A stretch of 26,476 nucleotides of DNA. Source: CAYZEZ01 sp964477295 (lineage in GTDB: Bacteria; Bacteroidota; Bacteroidia; Bacteroidales; SM23-62). The stretch covers positions 1-26,476 of the forward strand of contig CAYZEZ010000024.1 in the NCBI GenBank assembly GCA_964477295.1, written 5' to 3'. The notes below the pieces were generated by a model. That model saw only the letters and a list, made by a program, of their open reading frames with translations. It was not told where the DNA came from and made no database searches. Each line of letters starts with the position of its first letter. Positions within the stretch are counted from its first letter, which is position 1. Of the stretch, positions 7,623 through 15,375 are shown in pieces. The position numbers and the translations under genes are program-made.

Positions 7623-8678
7623 TTAGTCCCTGCAGTGTTCTATAAATTCGATCCGGAATATATATTTATCGTTCAGGATTTCATAGAATATCTGCAGTTC
7701 CTCCAGGGTATGGGTCTTGATGTCCTGGTCAAGGTATGGAAAATCCATATAGAGATCGAAAAGCATTTGTTTCCTGGCATGAAAAAGGTCTACGACCTTT
7801 CTCAGCTCCCTTTTTTTTCTGCAGACACCTTTATATATTCTTTCAGGTTCACGGGTCCTATACCCTGAACTGGAAGGTACTTCATATGGTATATTTATCA
7901 GTCCGCTCCAGTCAAAATCGAAAGGTACGGGAAATGGGGGATCAAAATAATTCACGGCAACTAGCTCTACGTTGTGCATGATCGACATGGACCAGTCGGT
8001 ATTTATGATCATATATTCAAAAAAGGATACCAGGGTCAGTTGGTCCTGGTCAATGAGGTCAGTATTGACGGTTTCCAGTTCAAGCAGGTAACCATTATTT
8101 CTCCTGGCCACATCTTCTGCATTTTCAAGAAAAAATCCATATTTTTCTATGGTTCGCTCGGGATTCTCATCGTCTATATAGGTAATGCTCAATAACCTGA
8201 CCCGGAAGCTCAGGTCGGTAAAAAGGTTATAGCTCTTATATATAAGGTATTCCTGTAAAACATACTGATTATAAACCGGGATCTCTGACTGGCAATGGGT
8301 TACCATTTTCAGGTCCTTGTAGGGTTCAAAGATCGTATTCATCCGGTCCTTCTTAAAATCTATTTTCAAGGGTGGGAAATCACAATTGTCAGAATTTTTC
8401 CTGAATTTGCCACGGGTCCTGATATCTACATTAAGGGTAATCCAATCTCCGGTAGTTTCCCTGTATTTAAAAACGGCCGGAAAGTATTGCGGATCATCGC
8501 CCATATCATTGATCAGTGTATCCAGATCGGTGATAATCTCAACTTCGAGGTAGGTTTCACATTCGAAAAGCCCCATCTTCCCTGTTTCTCCTGTTCCGTG
8601 AGTGATTGCATATACGGGAGCGCCTGCAGCCTGAAACAGATGCAGTAGAAAAATTAATATAGAGAATCTGAAAACCAT
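7623..8678 (-). CDS. Secreted protein resembling CotH-type atypical kinases
   Basis: 351 residues with a signal peptide (about 1-23, FSILIFLLHLFQAAG). I do not recognise a precisely named family. The order of motifs resembles the CotH kinase-like fold. It has a basic strand TRGKFRKNSDNCDFPPLKIDF (about 88-108) where CotH proteins have an RG-x-S/T element, then the helix region VLQEYLIYKSYNLFTDLSFR. Next comes a strand ending in YGFFLEN, then EYMIINTDWSMSIMHNVELV and PFDFDWSGLI, which could correspond to the catalytic and metal-binding loops. Cysteines suggest an extracytoplasmic location. A CotH-like function (protein phosphorylation outside the cytoplasm) is inference only. The gene stands alone, about 300 nt upstream of the serine hydrolase. 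Confidence 0.7.
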   Translation of the reverse strand: MVFRFSILIFLLHLFQAAGAPVYAITHGTGETGKMGLFECETYLEVEIITDLDTLINDMGDDPQYFPAVFKYRETTGDWITLNVDIRTRGKFRKNSDNCDFPPLKIDFKKDRMNTIFEPYKDLKMVTHCQSEIPVYNQYVLQEYLIYKSYNLFTDLSFRVRLLSITYIDDENPERTIEKYGFFLENAEDVARRNNGYLLELETVNTDLIDQDQLTLVSFFEYMIINTDWSMSIMHNVELVAVNYFDPPFPVPFDFDWSGLINIPYEVPSSSGYRTREPERIYKGVCRKKRELRKVVDLFHARKQMLFDLYMDFPYLDQDIKTHTLEELQIFYEILNDKYIFRIEFIEHCRD

Positions 8679-8935
8679 AGAATACTTGAAACTCAGCCAT
8701 GCAAATTACTAAAAATTAAGAATTGTTTAGTGGGCTGTAAATATTCAATTATTTCAATATATCATTATAAGTCTATCTCAAATTCTAAATACAAGTAAAA
8801 TTAACCTTAAAATAATGCATTGTTTCTCTGCAACTTAAAGCATCCATTATGTTATGGGCATATCAAATACAGATTCATTCATGCTCAATTCATTTTTTTT
8901 TCTAATCTTTGCTTAGTCTAATCAAACATCCTGTT

Positions 8936-10450
8936 ATGATAAAAAAGGTACTAATCGCCAACCGCGGCGAAATAGCCATCAGGGTGATGAGATCGTGCAG
9001 AGAGCTTGGTATTCAGACAGTTGCAGTTTTTTCTGATGCAGACAGGACATCCCTTCATGTCCGTTACGCCGATGAAGCATTCCACATCGGTCCTTCCCAG
9101 TCAAGTGAAAGTTACCTGAGCATTGATAAGATCATCAATGTTGCAAAAAAGTCGGGTGCGGATGCCATACATCCCGGATATGGATTTCTTTCAGAGAACG
9201 CTGAATTTGCGGAAAGATGTGGAAAAGAAGGTATCATTTTTATTGGTCCTCCTGCACATTCCATCACTTCCATGGGCGATAAAATCACCGCCAGGGAAAC
9301 CATGATCAAAGCTGGTGTTCCTGTAGTGCCTGGTACCAAGGAAGCGATCCATGATGAGAAGGTTGCCCTGGCGACAATAAAGAAAATGGGTCTGCCTGTC
9401 ATGATAAAAGCCTCGGCAGGAGGAGGAGGAAAAGGGATGCGTCTGGTAAAGAAAGAAGCCGATATTATCAGCGCAATCAGGGCAGCAAAATCTGAAGCAT
9501 TGTCATCATTTGGTGACGATTCAGTGTACATTGAAAAATATATACAGTCGCCCCATCATATAGAATTCCAGATTCTGGCCGACAAACATGGTAATACCAT
9601 TCATCTTTGCGAAAGGGAGTGTTCCGTACAGAGGCGGCATCAGAAAGTTGTTGAAGAAACCCCTTCCCCGCTGATGACACCTGAACTCAGGGAAAAGATG
9701 GGTAAGGATGCTGTTGCTGCTGCTAAGGCTGTAAACTATGTTGGTGCCGGAACTATAGAATTTCTGGTGGATAATGACAGGAACTATTATTTCCTGGAAA
9801 TGAATACGCGTCTTCAGGTGGAGCATCCTATTACGGAGCAGGTCGTTGGCATTGACCTGGTAAAAGAGCAGATTAATATAGCCTATGGAGAAAAGCTGAC
9901 GCGAAGGCAGAAGGACATCCGCCAGACAGGCCATGCCATCGAATGCAGAATCTATGCAGAAGATCCCGATAATAACTTTATGCCGAGTCCGGGGCTCATC
10001 GAACATATAACTGAACCCACAGGACTGGGTATACGTACCGATGGATATGTTTACAGAGGATTTGAGATCCCGATCTACTACGACCCGATGATTTCAAAGC
10101 TGATCGTTTGGGGAGAGACTAGAGAGGAGTCGATCCGTCGCATGAAAAGGGCTCTTTACGAATATAAAATAACCGGTGTTAAGTCTTCGATCAATTTCCT
10201 TGAAAGAATAATGGATACACCGGATTTTTTTAACGGTAAGTATGATACCCATTTTATTGAAAACAATAAGGGTCATCTGAAATCGGATGGAACAGAGTGT
10301 GATACAACCTGCGAAGATCTGGCCATTATCACTGCATTTATTGACTATACAAGCAAGCTGGACAAGCTCCAGCCCATTAAACTCACTTCAAAGAACGGTA
10401 ATTCCGGGTGGAAAGTTTATGGACGAAAGAAGGCACTAACGAGAATGTAA
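8936..10450 (+). CDS. accC: Acyl-CoA carboxylase, biotin carboxylase subunit
   Basis: ATP-dependent carboxylation of biotin on the carrier protein, in the cytoplasm. The ATG at 8936 gives MIKKVLIANRGEIAIRVMRS, the canonical N-terminus; a TTG nine codons upstream (8909) only adds unmatched residues. The ATP-grasp motifs are GGGGKGMR (162-169), ERECSVQRRHQK (226-237) and the catalytic MNTRLQVEHPITE (289-301). At 504 residues it is longer than the stand-alone AccC of E. coli (about 450) and typical for the Bacteroidota acyl-CoA carboxylase alpha subunit, with no biotin domain attached. It is followed after 21 nt by the biotin carrier gene and then the carboxyltransferase gene, so all three form one plus-strand operon. 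Confidence 0.94.
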   Translation: MIKKVLIANRGEIAIRVMRSCRELGIQTVAVFSDADRTSLHVRYADEAFHIGPSQSSESYLSIDKIINVAKKSGADAIHPGYGFLSENAEFAERCGKEGIIFIGPPAHSITSMGDKITARETMIKAGVPVVPGTKEAIHDEKVALATIKKMGLPVMIKASAGGGGKGMRLVKKEADIISAIRAAKSEALSSFGDDSVYIEKYIQSPHHIEFQILADKHGNTIHLCERECSVQRRHQKVVEETPSPLMTPELREKMGKDAVAAAKAVNYVGAGTIEFLVDNDRNYYFLEMNTRLQVEHPITEQVVGIDLVKEQINIAYGEKLTRRQKDIRQTGHAIECRIYAEDPDNNFMPSPGLIEHITEPTGLGIRTDGYVYRGFEIPIYYDPMISKLIVWGETREESIRRMKRALYEYKITGVKSSINFLERIMDTPDFFNGKYDTHFIENNKGHLKSDGTECDTTCEDLAIITAFIDYTSKLDKLQPIKLTSKNGNSGWKVYGRKKALTRM

Positions 10451-10471
10451 AAAGGTTATCAGCTAATTATT

Positions 10472-10981
10472 ATGTCATTAGAAATCAGATTAGGCGACCG
10501 TACCTCTAATGTCGAATTGGTGCGCAAGGATAAAAACAGAATGGAAATCAGGGTAGATGGAAAACTCTATAAGGTTGACATTGTGTTGGTGGAAGACGGC
10601 GTCTATTCTATTCTATATAATGGTAAATCATATAATATTGAATTGATTGAGGGGGGAAAATCAAAGGAATACAATGTTAGTACAGAGTACCGGTCATATG
10701 ACCTTGAAATTATTGACGCTGAAACAAGATACTTACTGAGCAGAAACAAAAACCTGCTTGGTGATGAAGGAAATACTATCTCCTCTCCCATGCCTGGTAA
10801 AGTGGTTAAAATTCCGGTTAAAACAGGAGACGAAGTCAAGGTGGGAGAAACTGTGATCATTGTTTCAGCCATGAAAATGGAGAGTGAATACAAAGCCGGA
10901 AAAGAAGGGAAGATCAAAGAGATTCTTGTCAGCATAGGTGATACAATAGAAGGAAATCAACCGCTGATTACAATAGAATAA
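10472..10981 (+). CDS. Biotin carboxyl carrier protein of the acyl-CoA carboxylase
   Basis: 169 residues. The C-terminal biotinyl domain (about 100-169) contains SSPMPGKVVKI and the biotinylation site A133-M-K135-M in VSAMKMESEY, with K135 as the expected biotin attachment residue. The N-terminal 95 residues form a beta-rich segment with repeated G-K-x-Y-x-V/I-x-x hairpins (DGKLYKVDIV, NGKSYNIELI). This is the region that in PCC-type alpha subunits links carboxylase and carrier, so it probably mediates docking onto the carboxyltransferase. It lies between the biotin carboxylase and carboxyltransferase genes. The gene is often called accB or a biotin/lipoyl attachment domain protein. Confidence 0.92.
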   Translation: MSLEIRLGDRTSNVELVRKDKNRMEIRVDGKLYKVDIVLVEDGVYSILYNGKSYNIELIEGGKSKEYNVSTEYRSYDLEIIDAETRYLLSRNKNLLGDEGNTISSPMPGKVVKIPVKTGDEVKVGETVIIVSAMKMESEYKAGKEGKIKEILVSIGDTIEGNQPLITIE

Positions 10982-10996
10982 TACATTCCTGGTATC

Positions 10997-11024
10997 AATT
11001 CCAAATTCAAAATTCCAAATTCAA
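10997..11024 (+). repeat. Two exact 14-bp tandem repeats in front of the carboxyltransferase gene
   Basis: The unit AATTCCAAATTCAA occurs twice head to tail (10997-11010 and 11011-11024), followed by a partial AATTTAAACT that runs into the ATG at 11035. The repeat fills half of the 53-nt gap between the biotin carrier and carboxyltransferase genes. A/T-rich tandem runs of this kind are common in Bacteroidota spacers; here the repeat forms the translation-initiation region of the next gene. Confidence 0.85.
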
Positions 11025-11034
11025 AATTTAAACT

Positions 11035-12579
11035 ATGAGCTCACCCCTGGAAAAGAAATTTAAGCAATTTGAAGAGAAGAGTAAACAGGCTGAACTGGGT
11101 GGTGGCCCGGATCGGATCGAGAAACAACATATGAGTTGTAAAAAAACTGCCAGAGAGCGTATTGCGGCAGTTTTAGATCAGGGTTCTTTTGTTGAACTCG
11201 ACAAGCTGGTTACCCATCGCTGCAGGGATTTTGGAATGGAGGAAAACAGGATTCCAGGTGACGGGGTCGTTTCAGGCTATGGAAAAATTGATGGCAGACT
11301 GATTTATATCTTCGCCCAGGATTTCACGGTATTCGGAGGAACCCTGAGTCGTGCCAACGCTGATAAAATTATTAAGATCCTTAATCTTGCACTGAAGAAT
11401 GGAGCGCCTGTAATTGGACTAAATGATTCAGGGGGAGCCCGTATACAGGAAGGGGTACAGAGCCTTGCAGGCTATGCGGAGATTTTTCATTTAAATGTTA
11501 AAGCTTCAGGTGTTGTTCCCCAGATCTCAGCGATAATGGGCCCATGTGCCGGTGGTGCCGTTTATTCTCCGGCTCTGACCGACTTTATTTTTATGACTAA
11601 GAAAACATCATATATGTTCGTAACCGGTCCGGATGTGATCAAGGCCGTTACCCATGAAGATGTTTCAAAGGAAGAACTGGGTGGAGCCATGACCCATAAT
11701 AGTAAAAGTGGAGTGGCACATTTTGTAGCAGAAGATGATGACCAGAGCATGATGATGGTTCGCGAGCTGGTCAGTTTCCTGCCATCCAATAATATGGAAG
11801 ATCCGCCAATAAAGGTTTGTACGGATGATATTCACAGGGAGGAAGAAAAGCTCAAGACGCTTATCCCTCCTGATCTTAACAAACCATATGATATCGTTGA
11901 ACTTATAGAGGCCGTGATCGATGATAAAAACTTCATGGAGGTTCAACCCCACTATGCTCAAAACATTGTGGTTGGATTTGCCCGCCTGGGGGGAAAACCA
12001 GTAGGTATAATTGCCAACCAGCCGGCTCACCTGGCCGGCGTTCTGGATATCAATTCTTCATTGAAAGGTGCACGATTCGTCAGATTCTGTGATGCCTTTA
12101 ACATTCCCCTGGTAACTTTTGAAGATGTTCCTGGTTTTCTGCCTGGTACACTGCAGGAATTTGGCGGGATCATCAAACATGGAGCGAAGTTATTATATGC
12201 CTTTTCCGAAGCAACAGTTCCTAAAATAACCGTGATCACGAGAAAATCATATGGTGGAGCATACTGCGTGATGTCATCAAAGCATATTGGTGCTGACGTA
12301 AACTATGCTTATCCTACTGCTGAGATTGCTGTTATGGGTTCTGAAGGGGCTGTAAATATCCTGTACAGGAATAAACTGAAAACTGAGAATGACCGGAAGG
12401 TTAAGATTGATGAATACCAGGATACTTTTGCCAATCCTTATAAAGCAGCCGAGCTTGGATACATCGATGAGATCATTCATCCCAGTAAAACGCGATTCAA
12501 GTTGATTCAGGCACTGGAGATGACCCAGAACAAATCCGAAATTAAACCTCCCAAAAAACACGGAAATATACCTTTATAG
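11035..12579 (+). CDS. pccB: Propionyl-CoA carboxylase-type carboxyltransferase (beta) subunit
   Basis: Transfers CO2 from carboxybiotin to an acyl-CoA, most likely propionyl-CoA giving methylmalonyl-CoA. The 514 residues match the crotonase-like carboxyltransferase family throughout. The N-terminal acyl-CoA half has LNDSGGARIQEGVQSL and MGPCAGGAVYSPALTDF (the oxyanion glycines). The C-terminal carboxybiotin half has VPGFLPGTLQEFGGIIKHGAKL, RKSYGGAYCVM and YPTAEIAVMGSEGAVNILYR. Last gene of the accC-carrier-pccB run. The closely related methylmalonyl-CoA decarboxylase alpha subunit cannot be wholly excluded, but no membrane decarboxylase subunit is encoded nearby. No clear hairpin terminator follows, only a T7 run near 12609-12617. 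Confidence 0.93.
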   Translation: MSSPLEKKFKQFEEKSKQAELGGGPDRIEKQHMSCKKTARERIAAVLDQGSFVELDKLVTHRCRDFGMEENRIPGDGVVSGYGKIDGRLIYIFAQDFTVFGGTLSRANADKIIKILNLALKNGAPVIGLNDSGGARIQEGVQSLAGYAEIFHLNVKASGVVPQISAIMGPCAGGAVYSPALTDFIFMTKKTSYMFVTGPDVIKAVTHEDVSKEELGGAMTHNSKSGVAHFVAEDDDQSMMMVRELVSFLPSNNMEDPPIKVCTDDIHREEEKLKTLIPPDLNKPYDIVELIEAVIDDKNFMEVQPHYAQNIVVGFARLGGKPVGIIANQPAHLAGVLDINSSLKGARFVRFCDAFNIPLVTFEDVPGFLPGTLQEFGGIIKHGAKLLYAFSEATVPKITVITRKSYGGAYCVMSSKHIGADVNYAYPTAEIAVMGSEGAVNILYRNKLKTENDRKVKIDEYQDTFANPYKAAELGYIDEIIHPSKTRFKLIQALEMTQNKSEIKPPKKHGNIPL

Positions 12580-12632
12580 ACCTTTCCGATTATTAGTACA
12601 ATCCACTGATTTTTTTGGTTGCTGGTTCATTG

Positions 12633-12692
12633 CCGTTGGTTTCCCGCAGGCGGGCAGACAACGAGTTGCAGGTTGCAAGCCGCAGGCAGGAA
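12633..12692. repeat. Imperfect GTTGCAGG/GCAGGCGG intergenic repeat patch
   Basis: A short G+C-rich patch made of related words: CCCGCAGGCGGG (itself nearly palindromic), GAGTTGCAGG, GTTGCAAG and CCGCAGGCAGG. Runs of this kind are scattered through spacers of many Bacteroidota genomes. Reading frames that cross it on either strand have no homology-like features and are not genes. Confidence 0.5.
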
Positions 12693-12767
12693 TCAAATAA
12701 ATTCTGATGCAGCCGGATTTCCAGAGGGATGATATCACAGCCGAAAATCAAAGGGGTATAAACAACA

Positions 12768-12801
12768 AATGGGAACTTTCTCGGTAGAAAAAGTCCCCAT
12801 T
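12768..12801 (-). terminator. Imperfect 15-bp hairpin downstream of the structured RNA
   Basis: The arms 12768-12782 and 12787-12801 are complementary at 13 of 15 positions, and one of the two remaining positions can form a G-U pair. The loop is 4 nt. On the minus strand it is followed by a modest U-rich stretch (UUUGUUGUUU). It could be a second or main transcription stop for the RNA gene at 12824-13284. Confidence 0.5.
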
Positions 12802-12823
12802 CCACTATTTTATAACCATAGTT

Positions 12824-13284
12824 AAAAAACAGCGCCAAGTTACAGTTATTATGGTCTGCCCCACCGCCGGAATCCGAAGATCCTGCTGCGTGAAACCGCG
12901 ACTAATTTCATACAGGCTGTTACCCCTGTAATCCCAAAGCCTCTTCCTGGAAGCTGATCCCGCTGATTCACACCCGAGGGTGGTCTCCAACCGGACCGGA
13001 AACTGGCTGGTTTTCGCCCCGAAGGACGCTCCTCTCCACTTTCTTCTTTCAGGCCATCAATTCAAAGATCGGTTCTTTCGAACCAAGTTTCAAGATGATG
13101 GAGCAGCCGCTCTGTACCCGAGGGTCATTTCAAGCTGCCTGGCCTTTTCCTGGGGTGACCTTTCAGAGGTAGTGCCTCACGACTCTACTCTTTTCCAGGC
13201 CCGGTGTCCTTCCGTTCTTTCCGAAGAGAGACCGGACTGAACTTTTTAACCCGGGGAAGCAACCTTTTTATCTCTCGCTTGGTG
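12824..13284 (-). ncRNA. Unidentified large structured RNA, about 460 nt
   Basis: This stretch has no plausible protein but is more G+C-rich than its A/T-rich flanks and full of hairpins when read on the minus strand. Clear ones are: 13071-13084 (five pairs, GAAA loop) inside the 6-bp helix 13096-13101/13054-13059; 13015-13028 (UUCG loop); 12869-12883 (UUCG loop); 12971-12982 (CUCG loop); 12911-12930 (six pairs); 13103-13107 with 13134-13138; 13195-13199 with 13149-13153. The ends can pair (13278-13284 with 12833-12839, one mismatch) and are followed by six U (12829-12824). A promoter-like element ends four bases before the 5' helix. The conserved cores of RNase P RNA, tmRNA, 6S RNA, SRP RNA and group II domain V were looked for by eye and not found. 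Function unknown. Confidence 0.65.
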
Positions 13285-13287
13285 AAA

Positions 13288-13319
13288 CAAATATCATGTA
13301 AGTTTCTGACGTAAGCAAG
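13288..13319 (-). promoter_or_regulatory. Promoter-like element of the structured RNA
   Basis: On the minus strand CTTG (13319-13316), 20 nt, then GATATTTG (13295-13288): three of four and seven of eight matches to the TTTG/TAnnTTTG consensus. The predicted transcription start, about 4 nt after the box, coincides with the beginning of the terminal helix of the RNA at 13284. Confidence 0.5.
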
Positions 13320-13358
13320 TTTTATATGTTGTTTGTCTCAACAATATATTCACAAATG

Positions 13359-13383
13359 TTATTAACAATTTGTTAATAACAGC
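13359..13383. repeat. 10-bp perfect inverted repeat, A/T-rich
   Basis: TGTTATTAAC and GTTAATAACA flank a 5-nt A/T loop. There is no U-tract on either side, so a terminator is unlikely. It lies 65 nt upstream of the structured RNA and could be a binding site for a dimeric protein. The remaining spacer up to 13645 shows nothing I can assign, apart from a few repeat-like words (CTACCAGCCACTGGCTAC near 13620). Confidence 0.5.
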
Positions 13384-13645
13384 TTAAGTAAAAATTCAAT
13401 CAGCAAAGTCGGTATAACTAGCTGCATTTAAATATCTTATGCAATCCCAAGTAGTTATTCACCTCACCAAAACCGGTCTGATTAAGGAACCATTCAAATG
13501 TTCCACTGAAGTATTTATCAGGGCGAATTTATAAGGGCTTTTTCTCATTCGGCACACCAACACCTATATACCGGGGAGGTAATTAATAATCGCGAATTCT
13601 GGTTTTAGGATTGGCTTGCTACCAGCCACTGGCTACTTTGGACTC

Positions 13646-14368
13646 TTAAAATAAACTTGTGCCGGTATAATCGAAAGGTTGAATAACATCGGGTACGTTC
13701 TTTTCTACCCCCTGTTTAGAGACCAGCTTTGACACCGTGTGTGCACGTAATTCAGTATCATCAACAGGCACCAGCAATTCCAGGGCTTTCTCAAGCTGCC
13801 GGTCCTGGTCTATCCAATCCCGTTCCACCTTTTCAGGCAAAATTACAGGCATTCTTTTTTTCGAATTGTGTATATGGGCCAGTAGAGAGCTGGCAGTAGT
13901 TGTTATAATAGTAAAAGTATTCTGGATCTCTCCTGTTTCCGGGTCATTCCAGTTATCATACAGTCCAGCAAAGGCAAATGGTTTTTCCCCTTTTAACTGA
14001 ATGAAATAAGGGATTTTCTCATTTTGCCTGTTTTGCCATTCAAAGAATCCTGTGCTGATAACCAGGCATCGTTTGGATTTAACGGTATTTCTGAAGGAAG
14101 GTTTTTCAGTCAGGGTTTCTGCCTTTGCGTTGAAAGTTTTTGTCCGGATTGCATCAGCAGATGCACTATCCTTAACCCAGAAAGGTACCAGTCCCCAGCG
14201 GAACAGTTCAATTGTGTTCCCCTCCTGCCCTGTGATAACCGGTAGAAGAGGCAGGGTGAAGGCTGAAAAGTAATACCCGGGGGTGAACTCAGCCATGGCA
14301 GAAAAACGGGCATTGAAGCGGCTTTCAATTTCTTCCCGGGTGGCATGTATGGCAACAGTAAAACACAA
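13646..14368 (-). CDS. SRAP-domain protein (HMCES/YedK family), abasic-site DNA-protein crosslinker
   Basis: SRAP proteins form a thiazolidine crosslink between the N-terminal Cys2 and abasic sites in single-stranded DNA. The frame is open upstream, but the only start that puts the catalytic cysteine at position 2 is the TTG at 14368, which gives M-C-F-T-V-A and a 240-residue protein. An upstream GTG would bury the cysteine at position 14. Other active-site elements are FNAKAET (Asn near 80), GFFEW (Glu near 110) and AHIHNSKKRMPVIL (His near 167). It follows the EgtD-like gene by 48 nt in the same direction. The spacer carries CTCCCAGTCTCCAGTCCC-like repeat words. Confidence 0.9.
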   Translation of the reverse strand: MCFTVAIHATREEIESRFNARFSAMAEFTPGYYFSAFTLPLLPVITGQEGNTIELFRWGLVPFWVKDSASADAIRTKTFNAKAETLTEKPSFRNTVKSKRCLVISTGFFEWQNRQNEKIPYFIQLKGEKPFAFAGLYDNWNDPETGEIQNTFTIITTTASSLLAHIHNSKKRMPVILPEKVERDWIDQDRQLEKALELLVPVDDTELRAHTVSKLVSKQGVEKNVPDVIQPFDYTGTSLF

Positions 14369-14416
14369 AGTAAAATATATTAGTCTCCCAGTCTCCAGTC
14401 CCACTCCTCCCCTGAT

Positions 14417-15364
14417 TCACGGTTTTTCCCAGAGCGAATTTACAAAATAGTTTTTTTGGTCGAAATAATTCTTTATGATCTCAAATCCTGATTCCGAGGC
14501 ATAGCGCCCGATCATTTCCAGATCGTATTTCTGAGATATTTCCGTAAAAATTGCTTCATTCGGGTAAAAAGCAACCTCTAAATCCAGGTCATTGATTACA
14601 ACCACATGTTCTTTTTTGCTTATGAGGTAACTTTTAGCTGCCCCCTCAACAGGATCATATACAGGGTAATGATAGAATAACTCGAGATTAAAGTTGGCTC
14701 CCAGTTCTCTGTTGATACGTTCCAAAACATTAAGATTAAAACTACTGGTGACTCCTTTTGAATCATTATAGGCTGCCAGAATAACGGAAGGGTCTTTCTT
14801 CAGATCAAATCCGGTCAGCAATAAATCGCCCGGTTTTAATTTTTGGTTGATGCTTCCGAAAAACTTCAATGTCTCATCCGGATTGAAATTCCCGATATTG
14901 GAGCCGAGAAAAAGGATAATCTTCCGGCAGGATATTTTCTTGTCGATAACCTCCAGTGCATCAAAATACTCCAGGTTATATGGATTAATTGCCAGATCCG
15001 GGATAGTCTTCTTCAGATCCATCATCAATGTATTGATAGTGCTGGAGGAAATATCAATAGGATTATACTCGAAATCAATATTCAGGTCCGTAAAATACTT
15101 TAACAGCTTTTTTGTTTTATAAGCATCGCCTGAGCCAAATTCTATTAAATGAAAATGGTCGCAGTGATGATTAAAGTGCTGCAGAAAATCATCTTTATTC
15201 TCAGAGAATATCTCTGATTCAACATCGGTCAAATAATACTCTTCGAGAGCCATAATCTGTTGAAACAGCAAGTCCCCTTGCTCATCATAGAAATACTTTG
15301 AATGTATGTATTTGGGATTGGAGGTTAATCCCTGCAGAACATCTGACTGGAATTTTTCAAGCAT
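14417..15364 (-). CDS. egtD: L-histidine N-alpha-methyltransferase, EgtD-like
   Basis: S-adenosylmethionine-dependent methyltransferase of the EgtD family, which trimethylates histidine to hercynine. The ATG at 15364 (MLEKFQSDVLQG) gives 315 residues; a TTG five codons upstream only adds non-conserved residues. Visible marks are YFYDEQGDLLFQQIMALEEY (N-terminal substrate-domain segment), the SAM motif LIEFGSGDAYKTKKLL, FLGSNIGNF with the histidine-binding Asn, and near the C-terminus NEAIFTEISQKY, matching the E-x-S substrate pocket. No egtB or egtC gene is nearby, so hercynine, not ergothioneine, may be the product, or the partner gene is elsewhere. It starts 11 nt after the barrel-protein stop and is probably co-transcribed with it. 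Confidence 0.87.
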   Translation of the reverse strand: MLEKFQSDVLQGLTSNPKYIHSKYFYDEQGDLLFQQIMALEEYYLTDVESEIFSENKDDFLQHFNHHCDHFHLIEFGSGDAYKTKKLLKYFTDLNIDFEYNPIDISSSTINTLMMDLKKTIPDLAINPYNLEYFDALEVIDKKISCRKIILFLGSNIGNFNPDETLKFFGSINQKLKPGDLLLTGFDLKKDPSVILAAYNDSKGVTSSFNLNVLERINRELGANFNLELFYHYPVYDPVEGAAKSYLISKKEHVVVINDLDLEVAFYPNEAIFTEISQKYDLEMIGRYASESGFEIIKNYFDQKNYFVNSLWEKP

Positions 15365-15375
15365 ATAACAGCTGT

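Noticed and set aside
8909..8935. TTG start upstream of the biotin carboxylase
   Set aside because: It adds nine residues ahead of the canonical MIKKVLIANRGEIA start.
9112..9531. Antisense ORFs within the biotin carboxylase gene
   Set aside because: They are shadows of a strongly conserved coding frame, with low-complexity composition.
12593..13240. Open frames of 60-86 codons on both strands across the structured-RNA region
   Set aside because: They overlap each other on opposite strands, cross repeat words and hairpins, have no protein-like composition or initiation signal, and the region is better explained by RNA structure.
12824..13284. Identity as RNase P RNA, tmRNA, SRP RNA, 6S RNA or group II intron
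   Set aside because: The size suits RNase P RNA or tmRNA, but I could not find the conserved P4 strands, the alanyl acceptor stem, the GGAA SRP tip or a domain V hairpin. A divergent form cannot be fully excluded without covariance models.
13359..13383. Inverted repeat as a terminator
   Set aside because: There is no U-tract on either side and the arms are A/T-rich; kept only as a repeat.
13440..13645. A 34-codon minus-strand stretch that could be a gene remnant
   Set aside because: Too short, no recognised similarity, stops in all frames around it.
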